This document shows positions 38,106 through 51,100 of a stretch of 64,000 nt of DNA, piece after piece. Source of the DNA: Chrysomallon squamiferum (taxonomy: Eukaryota; Mollusca; Gastropoda; Neomphalida; Peltospiridae); assembly GCA_012295275.1 (NCBI GenBank), contig CM022670.1:29529938-29593937 (forward strand), in the 5' to 3' direction. Every line of letters starts with the position of its first letter. Within the stretch, counting starts at the first letter, position 1. A program made the translations under genes and the position numbers. The notes under the pieces were generated by a model. It worked only from the letters and a program-made list of their open reading frames with translations. It was not told the origin of the DNA and searched no databases.

Positions 38106-41100
38106 TTATATATTTTTAAATCTGTATGCTGTTTAAAGAGAAGTAAATTTGAATAAAGCTGGAATAGATCTCTGCAGTAATAAAATTTTTTTTATCCTAA
38201 AGTAATAAAATAAGACAAATACTTTTTTTTTTTTGTTAATATCATAAATATGCTGTGTTAACTTCATAGAAAATTGAAACAAAAATCCATCAAAATTATT
38301 AATAGCACTATAAATGACAGGATCATCTTAAATTACCAAACAGACAAATTCATTTAATTATTATTATTATTCCCTTACTACTGCATTATGTGCCCAACTC
38401 CCCAAGTTAATCTTATTTTTTTGAAACCGATATGCCATCACTTTTAAACTGATTGAAATCATTGATACTCGATATAAACCTTTTCTCTTTTTTTTTGAGA
38501 ATATTTTTCTTAATAATTAAGGATGCTGGAGATTTTGCTAGTGTTGCTTACTATATACTGAAGAATCGTTGTCCTGAGAAGGGATCCTTGACAATTGAAG
38601 ACGTGAATACCTGTCTTGACAATATTGCAGTCAACAATGCTGCAAAAAAGAAAGATGAGGTCCGTAAAAACATTCTTCATTTGCTGAAAAACCTGTCAGC
38701 AACCGAACAGAAATGGCTTATTCGTATGATTGTCAAGGAATTGAAAATTGGGCTGAGCCAAGCTTCTGTTTTTTCTGTATACCACCCTGATGCAGAAGAG
38801 CTTTACAATGTTAATAACAACTTAGAAAAGGTAAATATTAAATTGCACTAAGTGACTAATATTATGAATAAAATTTCTTTAGATAGGCTTTTGTTAAGAA
38901 TATTAAAATATTCAAAATACACAAGTGTCTTATAAACTATAAGTACTCATAAATAACATTTTTACCAGTTTACATTTGCTTTAATTTTTAATAAATTTTT
39001 GAGATTGTTAACCTTATAGAAAAAATCATAATACAATAAAATATAATTTAATAACAACAGGTTTAATGATACTGATATTGTTAATGTAATTTTTGTGTCA
39101 GAACAAACCAACAGTGTTTTTCTTAAAAATCAAAGAAGGTATTGATATGAATGTAGGTTTGCCAGCTGATGCGTGACTTATCAGTTCGAGGACATGAAAT
39201 TGGCATCAGTGTGTTTTCTCCTTTCACTCCAATGCTTGGTGAGAGAGCATCTCCTCACAAGGTGAATTATACTATTTAACATTTATAAAATACAAGGGGA
39301 CCTTTATTTTCAGCATTAAGTGTTTTTTTTCACTATTTATCTTCCTTTTTTAAATCATTATTATTATTATTATTACTATTATTATTATTATTATTTTTTT
39401 TTTTTTTTTTTTTAAAGAAAGTGAAAACAATTTTAAAAAACTGAAAAAGAGAAAGAATTAGACATGATTATGAATTCAGTGTAATACCAAAATGACAATC
39501 ATTTTAGTTTTCAGTTAAGGAAAATATTTTTGTTTGTATGACATTAAGATAATCATTTTGATGATAAAAGACTAGTTGCACAGAAGAATCCATAGTTATA
39601 GAGATTAAATACATAAATTAGAAAATTAATATATAAACTTTCATTAACATTTGTCAAGTAGATCTTTATTATTATTATAATTTTTTTAAATACAGTAATA
39701 TCTAAAGACGAAATGCATTTCTGTAGTTCAGTCTTGATTTTCATTTGTTTTTATGAATGTTATCTGTTTGTGTTTGAAGGTAGAACAGCTGATGGATGGA
39801 AAATCATATTTTATTGAAACAAAATTTGATGGTGAACGAATGTTATTGCACAAAAAAGAAGATGAATATAAATACTTTTCAAGAAGGTGATACATTATTT
39901 AAATTATTTAGAATATGCTAATTGACAAGTGACGCCAAATGCATCCAAAATCATTTCATACCAAAAGAGTTGTTTGTTAAATTGTTTTTAATTATTTATG
40001 TATTTATTTATTCCTGCTAAAATATTATGAAAAAAATTATTTCTCTTTTCTAAAACATATTATCTAATATATTCAGATTTTAACTTGGCTAGTATTGTGA
40101 ATTCATTGAATACATTGACCTAATAAGTATCTCAGAATTATACCAATTAATCTACAAACTGAGTAAGTTTGATATAGGGTTGATTTTTTAAAATCTTTAT
40201 TTTTAAATTTTATATTTCCAGTGGACACGAATATACACATATATTTGGTGCTACTCCAAATGATGGTACTTTCACTCCATATATAGCAAAGTGCTTTAAG
40301 CCAGGGGTGAAAACCTGTATTTTGGATGGAGAGGTATTGGGATACCATGCAGCAAGTAAAACCTTTGGTAATCATGCTATATTTTTGTGTTTATCTTTCT
40401 TATAATGTACATTTATTTTATTAAACTATCAAAACTGTTTGCATTATGAAAACAGTATGGTCTTCTAATTAATATGATATATAAATAAAATATCATTTTT
40501 ATATTATTAAGTTCAGGTTAAAAAATAATAATGTAATTATCAATATGTTGAATCACATCTTTCTTTTTTCTTATTTTGTTTCCTTTTTATCAGGTACAAA
40601 AGCTGAGCAATTTGATGTAAAGTCAAAAGATCTGATGCAAAATAAAGGATATCAACCATGTTTGAATGTATTTGACATACTTCTTTTCAACGACAGAGTT
40701 TTAACAAACATGCCATTGAGAGAGAGACTGAAGTACTTGGATAAAGTCTTCAATCCATTAGAGGGATACATAGAGATTAGCAAGCACACTGAGGCAAAAA
40801 CCAAGTAAGATACTCTTTTTTATTTATTTTAAATTTGATAATTTGATTTGATAACTATTCTGATGGAGCTGTTTATCATGCAAAATTATTTTTTATCTTT
40901 CTTTCTTATTTTTAATTATGTTAGTTACAATTAGGATTTTGTCATGTAGTTTTTGAAAACTGATATATGTGTAATCTTTAAAATAGTTCTTATCAATCTT
41001 TGTTTTATTTTTAATCCACTAATCTGTTTTAAAAGATTTATGTCTATTTTGTTTTGTATTCAGTCAAGACTGTGCTGATGCTCTCAATGAAGCTATTGAT

Positions 41101-44100
41101 AAACAGGAAGAAGGTATTGTTATTAAAAATCCTGAATCTGTATACCGCCCAAACACACGAAAAGGTGGATGGTTCAAATTAAAGCCAGAATATATTGGAG
41201 GTCTTATGGATGAACTAGATGTACTCATAGTTGGAGGTTACTTTGGTGTGGGTCACCGAGGTGGAATGATGTCACATTTTTTGTGTGCTGTTGCTGTCCC
41301 TCCAGAAGATGGTGGTAAACCTCGAGTGTTCCATTCATTTTGTAAAGTAAGAGTTAATTTTAAATTTGGTATTTTTAGAAACAATGATCTGGAATGTTAT
41401 CTTATTTGTTAATTCTTCCAAAGTAAATTTTTTGACATTCAGTTTAAACTGATTTAAAAATCATGAGGTTTTTAGTTTTTTTTAAATTATTATTTTTTTA
41501 TTATATTATTGTTGTTGTTTGTTTTATTTTATTATTTTAATATTGCATTTATTCATAAAAAGACAAAAAAATTTATTCAGATTCATGCCAATACATTTTT
41601 TTTTTTTTTCTATTCTTTCAGGTTGGTTCCGGTTACAGTAAGAAAGAGTTGAGTGACTTTAATCAGAAACTTGCAGAAGAATGGGCAGTGTTTGACAAGA
41701 AAAACCCACCATCTTGTTTGGTATTAGCTTCTGGATTCAAAGAAAAACCAGATGCATGGATAGAACCTTCAAAATCCTGCATAGTTCAGGTCTGTTTGTT
41801 CACTTTGTTTTCTTGGAAAAGCTATTAAAAAGATTTGTCTTTAATAATGATTTTGGGTACTTTATAAGTGACTGCAAATATTTTAATGTTAAAATGATTC
41901 ATGCTGATAATTTTTCTTTTTAAAAATAAACATATAAGATGGAACTTTGGTCACATTATTGTTTATTTAAATTAAATAATTATAGTAATGAGTGGATTAC
42001 ATTTGTAGATCAAGGCAGCAGAAATTATAGAGAGTGACAGATTCAAGACAGGATTTACTCTGCGTTTTCCTCGGGTAGAACACATCAGACATGACAAGCC
42101 ATGGTATGAATGCATGACAGCAGCAGATATTGAGGAACTGAGAAAGGTTTGAATCGCTTTGACTGATTGTTTTGTATTGTTTCTTATATAGATTTTCTGT
42201 GCTAAATAGTTTATTTATTGAGTATTAATGTGTGATTTAATTGTATCCTGATTTTTATTTAAGTGTTTCATTTTATGTGTGTTAGTAGATATACATGTAT
42301 ATGTAAATATAAATATATCATGAAGATATATTTTTTGGAAACATGATTTTTCAGTATTCTATATTTCGGTTTATTTAGAAATTTGGAGGAAAACTAACTG
42401 GTGGGAAATTTGAACTTGATGTTGAAACTGAGCCAAAGAAGAAAAAACGTAAAATTGTTTCTCGTTTTGAGAGGCCAACTTTAATGAGTAAATTCCAATC
42501 AGCTGATGTCTCCAACGTAGAACAGGTATATAATGATTCAGTCATGGAAGATCAGTTCTATTATATTATAATTAGTATAACTAATAATTAATGCAAATAA
42601 TGCTTATCTTTTATTTAAAGTACAGACTTTTGTTTCAAACTAAACTTGTTTAAACAGTTATTCATGATTTACATTATTTTTCTATTAGTAAATTTGACAA
42701 GGCTTTTGAGTTTAAAACAGTGTAACAGTTTTATTTTGGTTTCTTATTAAACAACTTTAACAAAAAACACATTTGAAGTGCTTAAATTAATAACTAACTT
42801 CAATTGTACTAGGTTTCGAAAATGTTTGAAAATAAGGAGTTTTGTGTTGTGAGTGGATCCGAACATCACCAGAAACATGAATTAGAGAAAAATGTTGTTG
42901 AATTTGGTGGAACAATTGTTCAAAATCCAGGTGAAAATATTACCATTTTTATGCAAATTGGAATAATTTTATTTTTGAATTTCATTATTTGTTTTCTTAA
43001 TATATTTTTTTATTTCAACTGATTAAAATTTTATAAAAAAAGGTTGGAGGTTTAACTTTGATACATAAACATTATGTTCTGAGGTATCATTTTTATTTGA
43101 CTATTAATTTAACTTTATGATAAAAGACTTTTTTCTTATTTAGGTTCCAATACATTTTGTGTGCTGGCAGGAAAGAATGCTGTTCGGGTAAATAATCTTA
43201 AGAAATGTAACCGTTATGACATTGTTAAAGTTTCCTGGTTTTTGCGATGTATTGAGAATCAGAGATGGATTAACTGGTAAGTGAAAACAAATAGATGTGA
43301 TATTTACACATTTTAAACATTCTTCACTTTTCAACAGTATACATATATCCTTAATAAGTTGTTAATACTTTCATTTTGGAGATATATGTTGACATACAAA
43401 GGATAACTACATTTACAATAGCTTCAATCATTAATTACATATTAATATTATAACTTACTTTATTCTTCATGTCTTTTGAATAAAGCAAGCAATTATGTTT
43501 AAAAATAAATGAAAGCATGAAGGTATATCATATTTATTTATCATTTTGTTGATGGTTGTAAACATTTTGCATGACAAATATAAAAAAAAATTCCTGCCAA
43601 CTTGCTTGTGAACTCTTAGTTTATTTATGTTTCTGTTTGTATTATTTTATTAGTTTTATTATTATTCAGGACTCCTGATGACCTGATCCATATTTCCCCT
43701 AAAACACAAGAACAGTTCCAGCAGGATTATGATATGTTTGGTGATAGTTATACACAGGATACAACAGAAGAACAGCTTCAGAAAGTGTTTCAGAGGATGC
43801 ATAATGTACGTTTGATTTAGAAATACTGTCTCTTTTTTTCTTCTTTTTTTTTTTAACTGACAGTTGCATTGCTTTAACTAGTTACCATTATTTTTGCCTG
43901 AACATTTTTTAGATGTGCAATGTAACATTTACACTGTACCTAAACTAAAATTTGCATCTTTGGATATAAAATTAAAATTTATGCATTATTATATAAAAAA
44001 AAATTATTTTTAGATGATCATTACTCTTAAAATATGTATTTGTTTTAACAGAAATATTATTCTTTAAAAAATACCCAAAATATTATTTAAGTATTTTTTG

Positions 44101-44974
44101 TATGTTTTTTAAATAATGTTTTCAGGAATCAGAACAAGATATTAGTGCTTTGGATATTGCTGAAATGGAAAATAAATATTTTCCTGATGAATCACCATAT
44201 GGCCTATTCAGATTATGCAGGTTATTTTTTTTTTCATGTAGAACATCTTACTGATAATTATCCAACCTGGATTCTTGAATATTGTTTCACAAAAATGGTT
44301 CAAAGATATTTTTCATCGAAGTAGTCAATTTATCTGTTTATCTACTCTTTCTGTTCTAGTTTTCAAATGGATATTTTAAAAAATAATAAATATATAAATA
44401 AATAACAGTAAATATGAATAATAGAAAACTTTAATTCTTATTCCTATAGCAAAAATGAAGATCTAAATTCTTCTTATTTGTATACCTGCAGAATTTATCT
44501 TGATAACAATGCAGTAGTAAGCAGTCCAGCCACTCACATTTCCAACTGCAGCTTGGAGCTGCTCAGTTTGGAGTTGAGATTTTTTGGTGCTACTATCACA
44601 GAGCAACTTGACTCGGACGTTTCCCATATCATTGTTGAATTAGAGTAAGTAATATTATTTTCATTTTTTATTGCTGAAAGAGCTTTTAATAAGAATTTTA
44701 TTGCAGCTAAAAAGTGATATCATGGACACTAACTATACTGTAGTGTAATACATGTAAAATGGCTTTTTTCATCATGGTTCCTGGTTTGAACATGTTTAAT
44801 TCAAGATCAGTTAAAATGTTATATTTTTACAGAGACCTTAAACGGCTTCAACAACTAAGAGATGAAAGACAAAACAGAAGAAAAAAATTCCATATTGTCT
44901 CCACTTCGTGGGTTCATGCATGTCTGGAGAATGGAGATTTGGTCAATGAAAGACGTTTTGAACCACTGATTTAG
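36033..44974 (+). CDS. LIG4: DNA ligase IV
   Basis: Eighteen coding exons in consistent phase: 36033-36206, 37607-37684, 37938-38039, 38522-38830, 39157-39261, 39780-39886, 40222-40367, 40594-40804, 41064-41346, 41622-41789, 42009-42146, 42379-42525, 42813-42930, 43144-43276, 43670-43805, 44126-44220, 44492-44644, 44833-44974; 914 aa (human 911). It is the ATP-dependent ligase that seals double-strand breaks in non-homologous end joining with XRCC4. Domains in order: helical DNA-binding domain (about 1-240), nucleotidyltransferase domain with the adenylated lysine in ETKFDGER (Lys271, human Lys273) and motifs LDGE, EEGIVIK and [10 protein letters not shown] fold (about 450-610) with [11 protein letters not shown], a basic linker PKKKKRK likely to be a nuclear signal, BRCT1 (about 657-745), the XRCC4-binding linker (about 755-820) and BRCT2 to the end ([10 protein letters not shown]). 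Its neighbour MDC1 acts in the same damage response. Intron 1 holds MITE copy 2. Confidence 0.97.
36695..37426 (+). mobile_element. TA-flanked MITE, copy 2 (LIG4 intron 1)
   Basis: A second copy, 732 bp, of the element at 30031, in the same orientation. It begins CAGTGGTACTTTGACTTACA and ends in the inverted form ...GGTACCACTG, with TA on both sides. Internal blocks such as AGCTCGTATCTCAATTTGCT are shared with copy 1, and small indels and substitutions separate the two. It contains no transposase frame. Confidence 0.9.
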
Positions 44975-45743
44975 TTTGTCATATACAGCAAATATTTAAT
45001 ATGTTTTGGAACTCAAATACAATTTTCAGAAACTTCTACAACCACTGCATTTGGCCACAAGTGCTGTTTACTGTTACTGTTTAACATGTATAAAGAACTG
45101 TTTTAAAGCTAACAATTTTCAGATTGCACGTAAAAATATTAATAATGTATATGAAACTGTGCACGTAATGAAATTTGTGTTTTGTAATTTAAAAAACTAT
45201 GAACTCTTGTTTTTCAAGTTATTATTGCAAGTATCCTGGAAATGTAAACCATGTTAATATATTCACAAGCAATGTTTTAATATTTTATATACTTAATTAC
45301 TATTTCTGTAATACATATAATTCCTTCTTATTTATTAGTTCCATTTTACTGTTGTTTTCCTTTATTCAAGTAAATTAACCTCTGGCAAATACACAGAATG
45401 AATTTTACCATTTAAAGATAGCGATTATGATTTGTATTTCTTATTTTTGTTTGCAAATAAAAAACACTATAACAGATTCTGTATCATTCTGTTTTCTTTA
45501 TACATCATGGTAGGCATTACATCTTCATTCATGAAACATACAGCAGCATTACCAGTAAACTAAATGTCACTCTGGACATCTGTTATTAGCTGTTGATGTA
45601 AAAACACCAAAACTATACTGTATAAAATTAGATGTCTGTCAAATCTGGTCACTTCAAAAGTGAGACATTTTGCTTTTTTATTCTGCTTCACATTAACAAC
45701 TGACTCATCTGGCCATTTTTCAGAAGCAAGAGTAACATTAATT
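44975..45743. other. Convergent LIG4 / POLR1D 3' region
   Basis: It holds the two 3'UTRs in tail-to-tail arrangement. AATAAA at 45456-45461 suits LIG4. The complement of TTTATT at 45677-45682 suits POLR1D. The predicted transcript ends are therefore roughly 200 bp apart and probably do not overlap. Confidence 0.6.
45456..45461 (+). terminator. LIG4 polyadenylation signal (AATAAA)
   Basis: A canonical hexamer 482 bp after the LIG4 stop, followed by a T-rich stretch that could serve as the downstream element. Confidence 0.55.
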
Positions 45744-47447
45744 TCATGTCACCATGTTTTCTTCTTTTGGCTGTGTTGACTTGTATTCAGCAACAGATGC
45801 CTGCAATAAAAATAAATATATTTCAATTTAACATATTAAACAAAAATTAAAATTTGTATCACACTGTGCCTGCATGTGTGCATGTTTGTTTGCACACACA
45901 AATCATTACAAATACATACTAATATAATAATCATAATTATCTAACGAACATCATAACCTGGAAAATAAATGGAAAATCTTTTCATTCTGTATTACTTTGT
46001 AATTTTAACCTATAATATGTATGCACAAATAAATCTTTGTGGAAAATAAATAACATGGAATTACTTGAGTTAAAAGTCACATTTTTTTTTACCTCAAATG
46101 TCTTTAGTATATGCTGACACATCTTGTCCAGATTTTTCAATCCATCCTCCAGGACTTCAGTTGCTGGTTTGCCTAAAATAAATTATATAATTTCACTGAA
46201 ATTCAAACTAAATTCCATAAATTTAAGAATATAAAATTAAAAAATTAAAATTCTTGAACATAATATTAAAGACAACATGAACAAAAAAAAATTGTTTAAT
46301 TCTTACATACATTACAATATTCATAAGCATTAAAGAAGTCATTATACAGACCAGTTCCTGTCCTATATTTAGTCATAATTGTTTTTATATTTACTTTCAT
46401 ACTAACCATTTGTTTGGATTCTTAGATTGAGTTTATTCTCTGTAGGATGTGGTATGCTATAACCACAGAACTCAGTATCACCACTGTAACAATATAAATG
46501 ATAAATTTAATAAACAAATCAGAAATGTATGGCAATAATGAAACTGGTAGATTGAATTGCTATTGTTACTCAGCTTTTAATATTTTTTTGTTAATTTAAT
46601 TAATTTTTTAATACATGTAGTTCCTAAAATTTAAATAATTAGTGTATTTTAGACATACCTTTTTGTAATCATGTATCGAAGAGCATTGCCTAGTGTATGA
46701 TCTTCATCTTCCATGACAAATGTCTGACATGTTTCATCCGTGTCCTCTACAGCATTAATCTGCAGAAGAAAATTGCTTTGAAGCAGTACTTCTATAATAC
46801 AATGAAAGGTGACTACTTACAGCGATTATCGATGCATCTCAGTTTTATTATAGAACTACCCACATTTATGACATTATTCCAAGTATGTTTGTAAATCACC
46901 TACACTTGTGACTTTCACTCATTTCATAAATGTTTTTTAAAGGCCTGCTTTAAGCACTTTTAAGCAAGCTTATAATTTAAATATGCCCTGTGGAACACCC
47001 ACGGTCTTTGGCACTAATGTATACTCGAGTTAGGGTTAAAACATAGGTTTTCAACCTGGGGGCCGCAAGATCGTTCTTGAGCGAGGGTGTTTTAGCTTTT
47101 TTCAACTTGACTTGGAAGGAGGAATAAATAAAAACGTGTATATATGTTTAGGACCTCTCATAGTGAATGTAGATTCCTTTTATACTGTCTCTGGTTGATG
47201 AAAATATAGTAACCCTTATTAGATATTACTGAATCAAAAATTTTAAAGGGGGTCATCGGTCATTGATATCGACTATTGAGTTGCTCATAAGGGGTCGCGG
47301 TATTAAAAAGGTTGAAAAACAGTGGTTTAAACAATAAATCTTTAAATTATTATTTAACCATTTACAGAGCAAACATTTTCACAAACACAATTAAAATCTT
47401 ACAATTTTAAGTCTTCTGCCTTTACTTCCAGATCCGTTTTCAGCCAT
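45744..47447 (-). CDS. POLR1D: RNA polymerase I/III subunit RPAC2
   Basis: Coding exons on the minus strand: 47447-47403, 46759-46659, 46483-46407, 46172-46093, 45800-45744; 119 aa, all phases consistent. The protein has a short Ser/Gly/basic N-terminus and then the AC19-type dimerisation domain: [18 protein letters not shown], the invariant DHTLGN block; [20 protein letters not shown]; and a C-terminal helix with [19 protein letters not shown]. This subunit pairs with POLR1C to form the alpha-like assembly platform shared by RNA polymerases I and III in the nucleus and nucleolus. The alternative vertebrate POLR1D isoform with an unrelated C-terminus is not seen here. Intron 1 carries a hAT-like MITE. 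It converges with LIG4. Confidence 0.95.
47042..47324. mobile_element. hAT-like MITE in POLR1D intron 1
   Basis: A 283 bp stretch with imperfect terminal inverted repeats. The left end is CATAGGTTTTCAACCTGGGG, and the reverse complement of the right end is CACTGTTTTTCAACCTTTTT. This is close to the CAGTGGTTCTCAACC-type ends common in non-autonomous hAT elements, including the adjacent 'ggggtcgc' block. The flanks ggttaaaa and gtttaaac agree at 6 of 8 bases, which suits a degraded 8 bp target duplication. It has no coding capacity. Confidence 0.65.
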
Positions 47448-48084
47448 TCTCTGTTTCAAGAACTATTGCAACCTGTACCAATGGTGGGTGTTACGAAATA
47501 CCGACAAAAACCGTCAAATACCGAAAAGGATGAACATAATCAGAATTACATTTATAAACTGTCGAATTAAACGTGAAAAGCCAAAATAATTATGTTTATA
47601 TTTTTAATTATTGCTAGATAATGTTTTATTCATTTTTTTTTATTTTGAATATACTTTTCCCGAAAGAAATTGGATAACATGCCCTTTTTCATATCTATCT
47701 GCAGAACAAATCGTTACGAAATATTAAGTAAAACCTTTGCTAAAACGGCAGAGATCCTTGCATATAAACATATATTATATATTACCAATAACATAAGCTG
47801 TATTTATTATCATTATATAGGAACAATCAGCGGAATAATAAATAAAAACATGAATAATTATATGATTTGACACTGCCTCAACGCAGAAGGAATGATTGGT
47901 CAACAATTGGAATCAAGACTTTGATGATAAGACGACGTTCATTGCAGAAAGATGTCCCTTTTCACTGATCTATTTAGGTTTGTCTTTGAAGAGTATTTGT
48001 ATAGCAAAAAAAAAATATATATATAAATAATAATAACAATAAATAATTAATTAATAAACAATAATAAAAATAAAAAATAAAATA

Positions 48085-48133
<49 letters not shown>

Positions 48134-51100
48134 TAATGCAGTATAATAAAAATTCATTATGCCAGTATAAGCCTGGCATAGTAACACATACGAGACTTAA
48201 AAAAGCCGCCAAAATTTGAAATATCGTATAAGACCTACGGGAAAATAAATTCTTTTAAATGAGTTGTACATGGCATATATTGTTAGCACTAACCTGATGA
48301 CAAGATTCAAAATGAAAAAAATATATGAAAATTCAGAAATTCATTAATCATTTTTCGATGTGTATGTGTTTTTCTTGATGTGTGTAAATTTGCATACATC
48401 AAAAGGTGCGCATGCATTTGTGTATTCGTGTGTTTAAGTGTGTGTGTATGTGTGTGTGTGTGCAGAAATAATTAAAATAATAATAGCATGCATTAAGTCA
48501 ATATTTATCGCATTAATGTATCAAAAAAAAAAAAAAGGGGGGGGGGCTGGTTTGATCTTTGAGGCATTTTGGAGTTGGAGTCTCAAACTTTGCCCGAACA
48601 GTCTAAAAGAAAAAAAGAATGATATTGAATTTCTATCCCAGAGCGTTCCCAATACTGCTTCCAAGAACTGAAAATTAAACAAACAAATAAGTTACAAATA
48701 AATGACAAAAAATCACATACATGCTAACACCAAAGGAGATAGCGAGGTGAGAACTGATTCTCCATGAATATCAGGTGTTTAATTCTAAGCGAAGTGTTTA
48801 CGTCCGTTGATACGATTAATATTATTTCGTAAAATTATTTGACATCTTATTTTCTGAAAAGGTGAAAACAGTTGGGTTCCTGCTATCGATCATATTAAAA
48901 GTAACTGTTTGCACTGATGCATGTCTTTGGTTTCATTTCATAATTTGCTATTGTCATGCTTGGCTGCTCTAAGTGTGGAGTCGAAACGAATTCACAAATC
49001 GCGTTAGTGTACTTAGTTTCAACAATGTGTGAGGTATGCTGAAAAAGGGAGTGCATAAAGTGTAGAGGCAAAGATCTACAGTGTGGATGTAACTATCTTG
49101 ATCTTTTCATTGTTCGTTTAATCGTTTGCTTTTCAAAAAACAAAAACAAGAACCTTGGATGTACAACTTACAGAATTCACGTTTCTTTTGGTTTGTTTTT
49201 GAATTTTAACAAACTTTAATCGATGGAAGGGGTTTGTGTATACGTCTTGTACCTTTGTAACGGTAAGTGCAAGTAAAATTATTCAATTATCAGTAGGCCT
49301 ATCTTTCTTAAAATCGAATTACTCATAACAACAACAAAATAAGAAAATAAAAATAAAATCTGATGTTCATATTAACCATGTTATAAGATTTAGAAGACAT
49401 TTTGTGGCTTGTTAAGGCTGCATTATTTAAAATAAATAAATAAAGACTTAAATGCAATTTGAATAAAGCAATTTATTTGGAATGCTACGTACATATAACT
49501 TCTGTAGGTTGTTAAACTTACTACAAACTATAATTTTTCTGTATGTATATATATATATATATAATTTTAAGGTTATGTATTGTCAAAGATAACTATTTTA
49601 TTATAACAGAGTTTAATTCCTGGCGCCGTTCGTAGAAAAGAGTGCATTGAGGATTTCTGGTAAGCGAGGACATTTTATGTATAGAAACATTATAGTATAT
49701 CACTATATGAAATAATTAATTTTGTTTTTTCATATTCATATAGGCTTAAGTGTTTCACAACCACTAAAGTATCTACGTTTATATGAAACTGTAACAGAAC
49801 TGGGTGATTGTTTTTATGCTATATATTTCTAGATTATTAATAATGCGCATTGCCAGCAAAACTGTACATTAAAAAAACAGATTTCTTGATTTCTGAAGTC
49901 AAAACGTCATTATTCTTCGTTTTCAAAATTGATCTACAGAAATACTTCATAGTTATACGTCTTTTTCTCTGATAACTGAATTTCAGAATTATCGTTTATT
50001 TTGTGCGACAATGCATATAAAAATTTATGTTAATCGATAAATTACTTTTCTCACATAAATCATCATTACAGCAAAAAAGAATTAGCAATAAAAAAAAAGA
50101 ACAAAATACATATTATCCATTCTTTAATTCTTTATTTAATTTAAAAACACTGCAAATACAATGATTAAAGTGTCGTCCATTTTTTATTCTCTCTTTATTG
50201 AATGTGTTGTTTGTGGGTAATACGTGAATTAGTTATCACTGGGGAATTGCCAGAACCTTATAAGTCATACTAATCCTGTTTGAAGGATTATACTACATTA
50301 GATGCGGATTAACTGTGGCTACTTATAATAAATAAATCTCTTTACTTTATTTTGATCCCACAAGAATAATATTGCTGAAAAAAAGAACAAAAAAAAAGAG
50401 TCAGTTATGTAAGTGACATTACAATTGTCTAGTGCACAGTATTAGGAAACAAAATGTATATAGTTAGAAATAGTCATTTAAGACCAGTTACACTAAAAAA
50501 TCTGTGACCTAACAATACAAATTAAAATTTACTTTGCTGTTCAGGATTTGTTGTCATGGTAGTTTACAGTAAGAGCAATATGGGTAAGTAATAATGAATA
50601 GATTAGCAATGTGATATAAAATCCTGAGTATTACTGTGTGTGAATCTAAATATGTATATCTGTAACTTTCTGTCCATCAGTCTATATAGTTACCTTTTTA
50701 TTCTGTCTATATCTATCCATCTATCTATCTATCTATATTTTTTTATTCAATTTTTCTGTATATCTATCTTTTTCTTTTATCTAGCTGTTGCTCTGTACAC
50801 ACACACACACACAAACACACACTAGCAATGCATGTATGCACAGATATATACAGACACTTCTTGAAGTCATGATATAGAAATGAATATGGAAATGAATGCA
50901 TTGTTAGATGTCAGATACAATGATATTGTAACGAGAGAAAATTTGTTAGTTTCACCTCTTGAGATTTTCTTTTAATTACCAGCAAAAATAATATTTTATC
51001 TCTACCTACTCAAAAACATTAAAGGACATACACAGAAACTGATAAACAAATTTGGTACATAAGTTGGAACTGGAAATAATCAAGTATGTTTACTTAGAAT

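Noticed and set aside
48138-48240. Possible end of a transposon or a small structured RNA (GCC/GGC complementary bits)
   Set aside because: Only a short imperfect palindrome is visible, with no second end, no target duplication and no known RNA fold.
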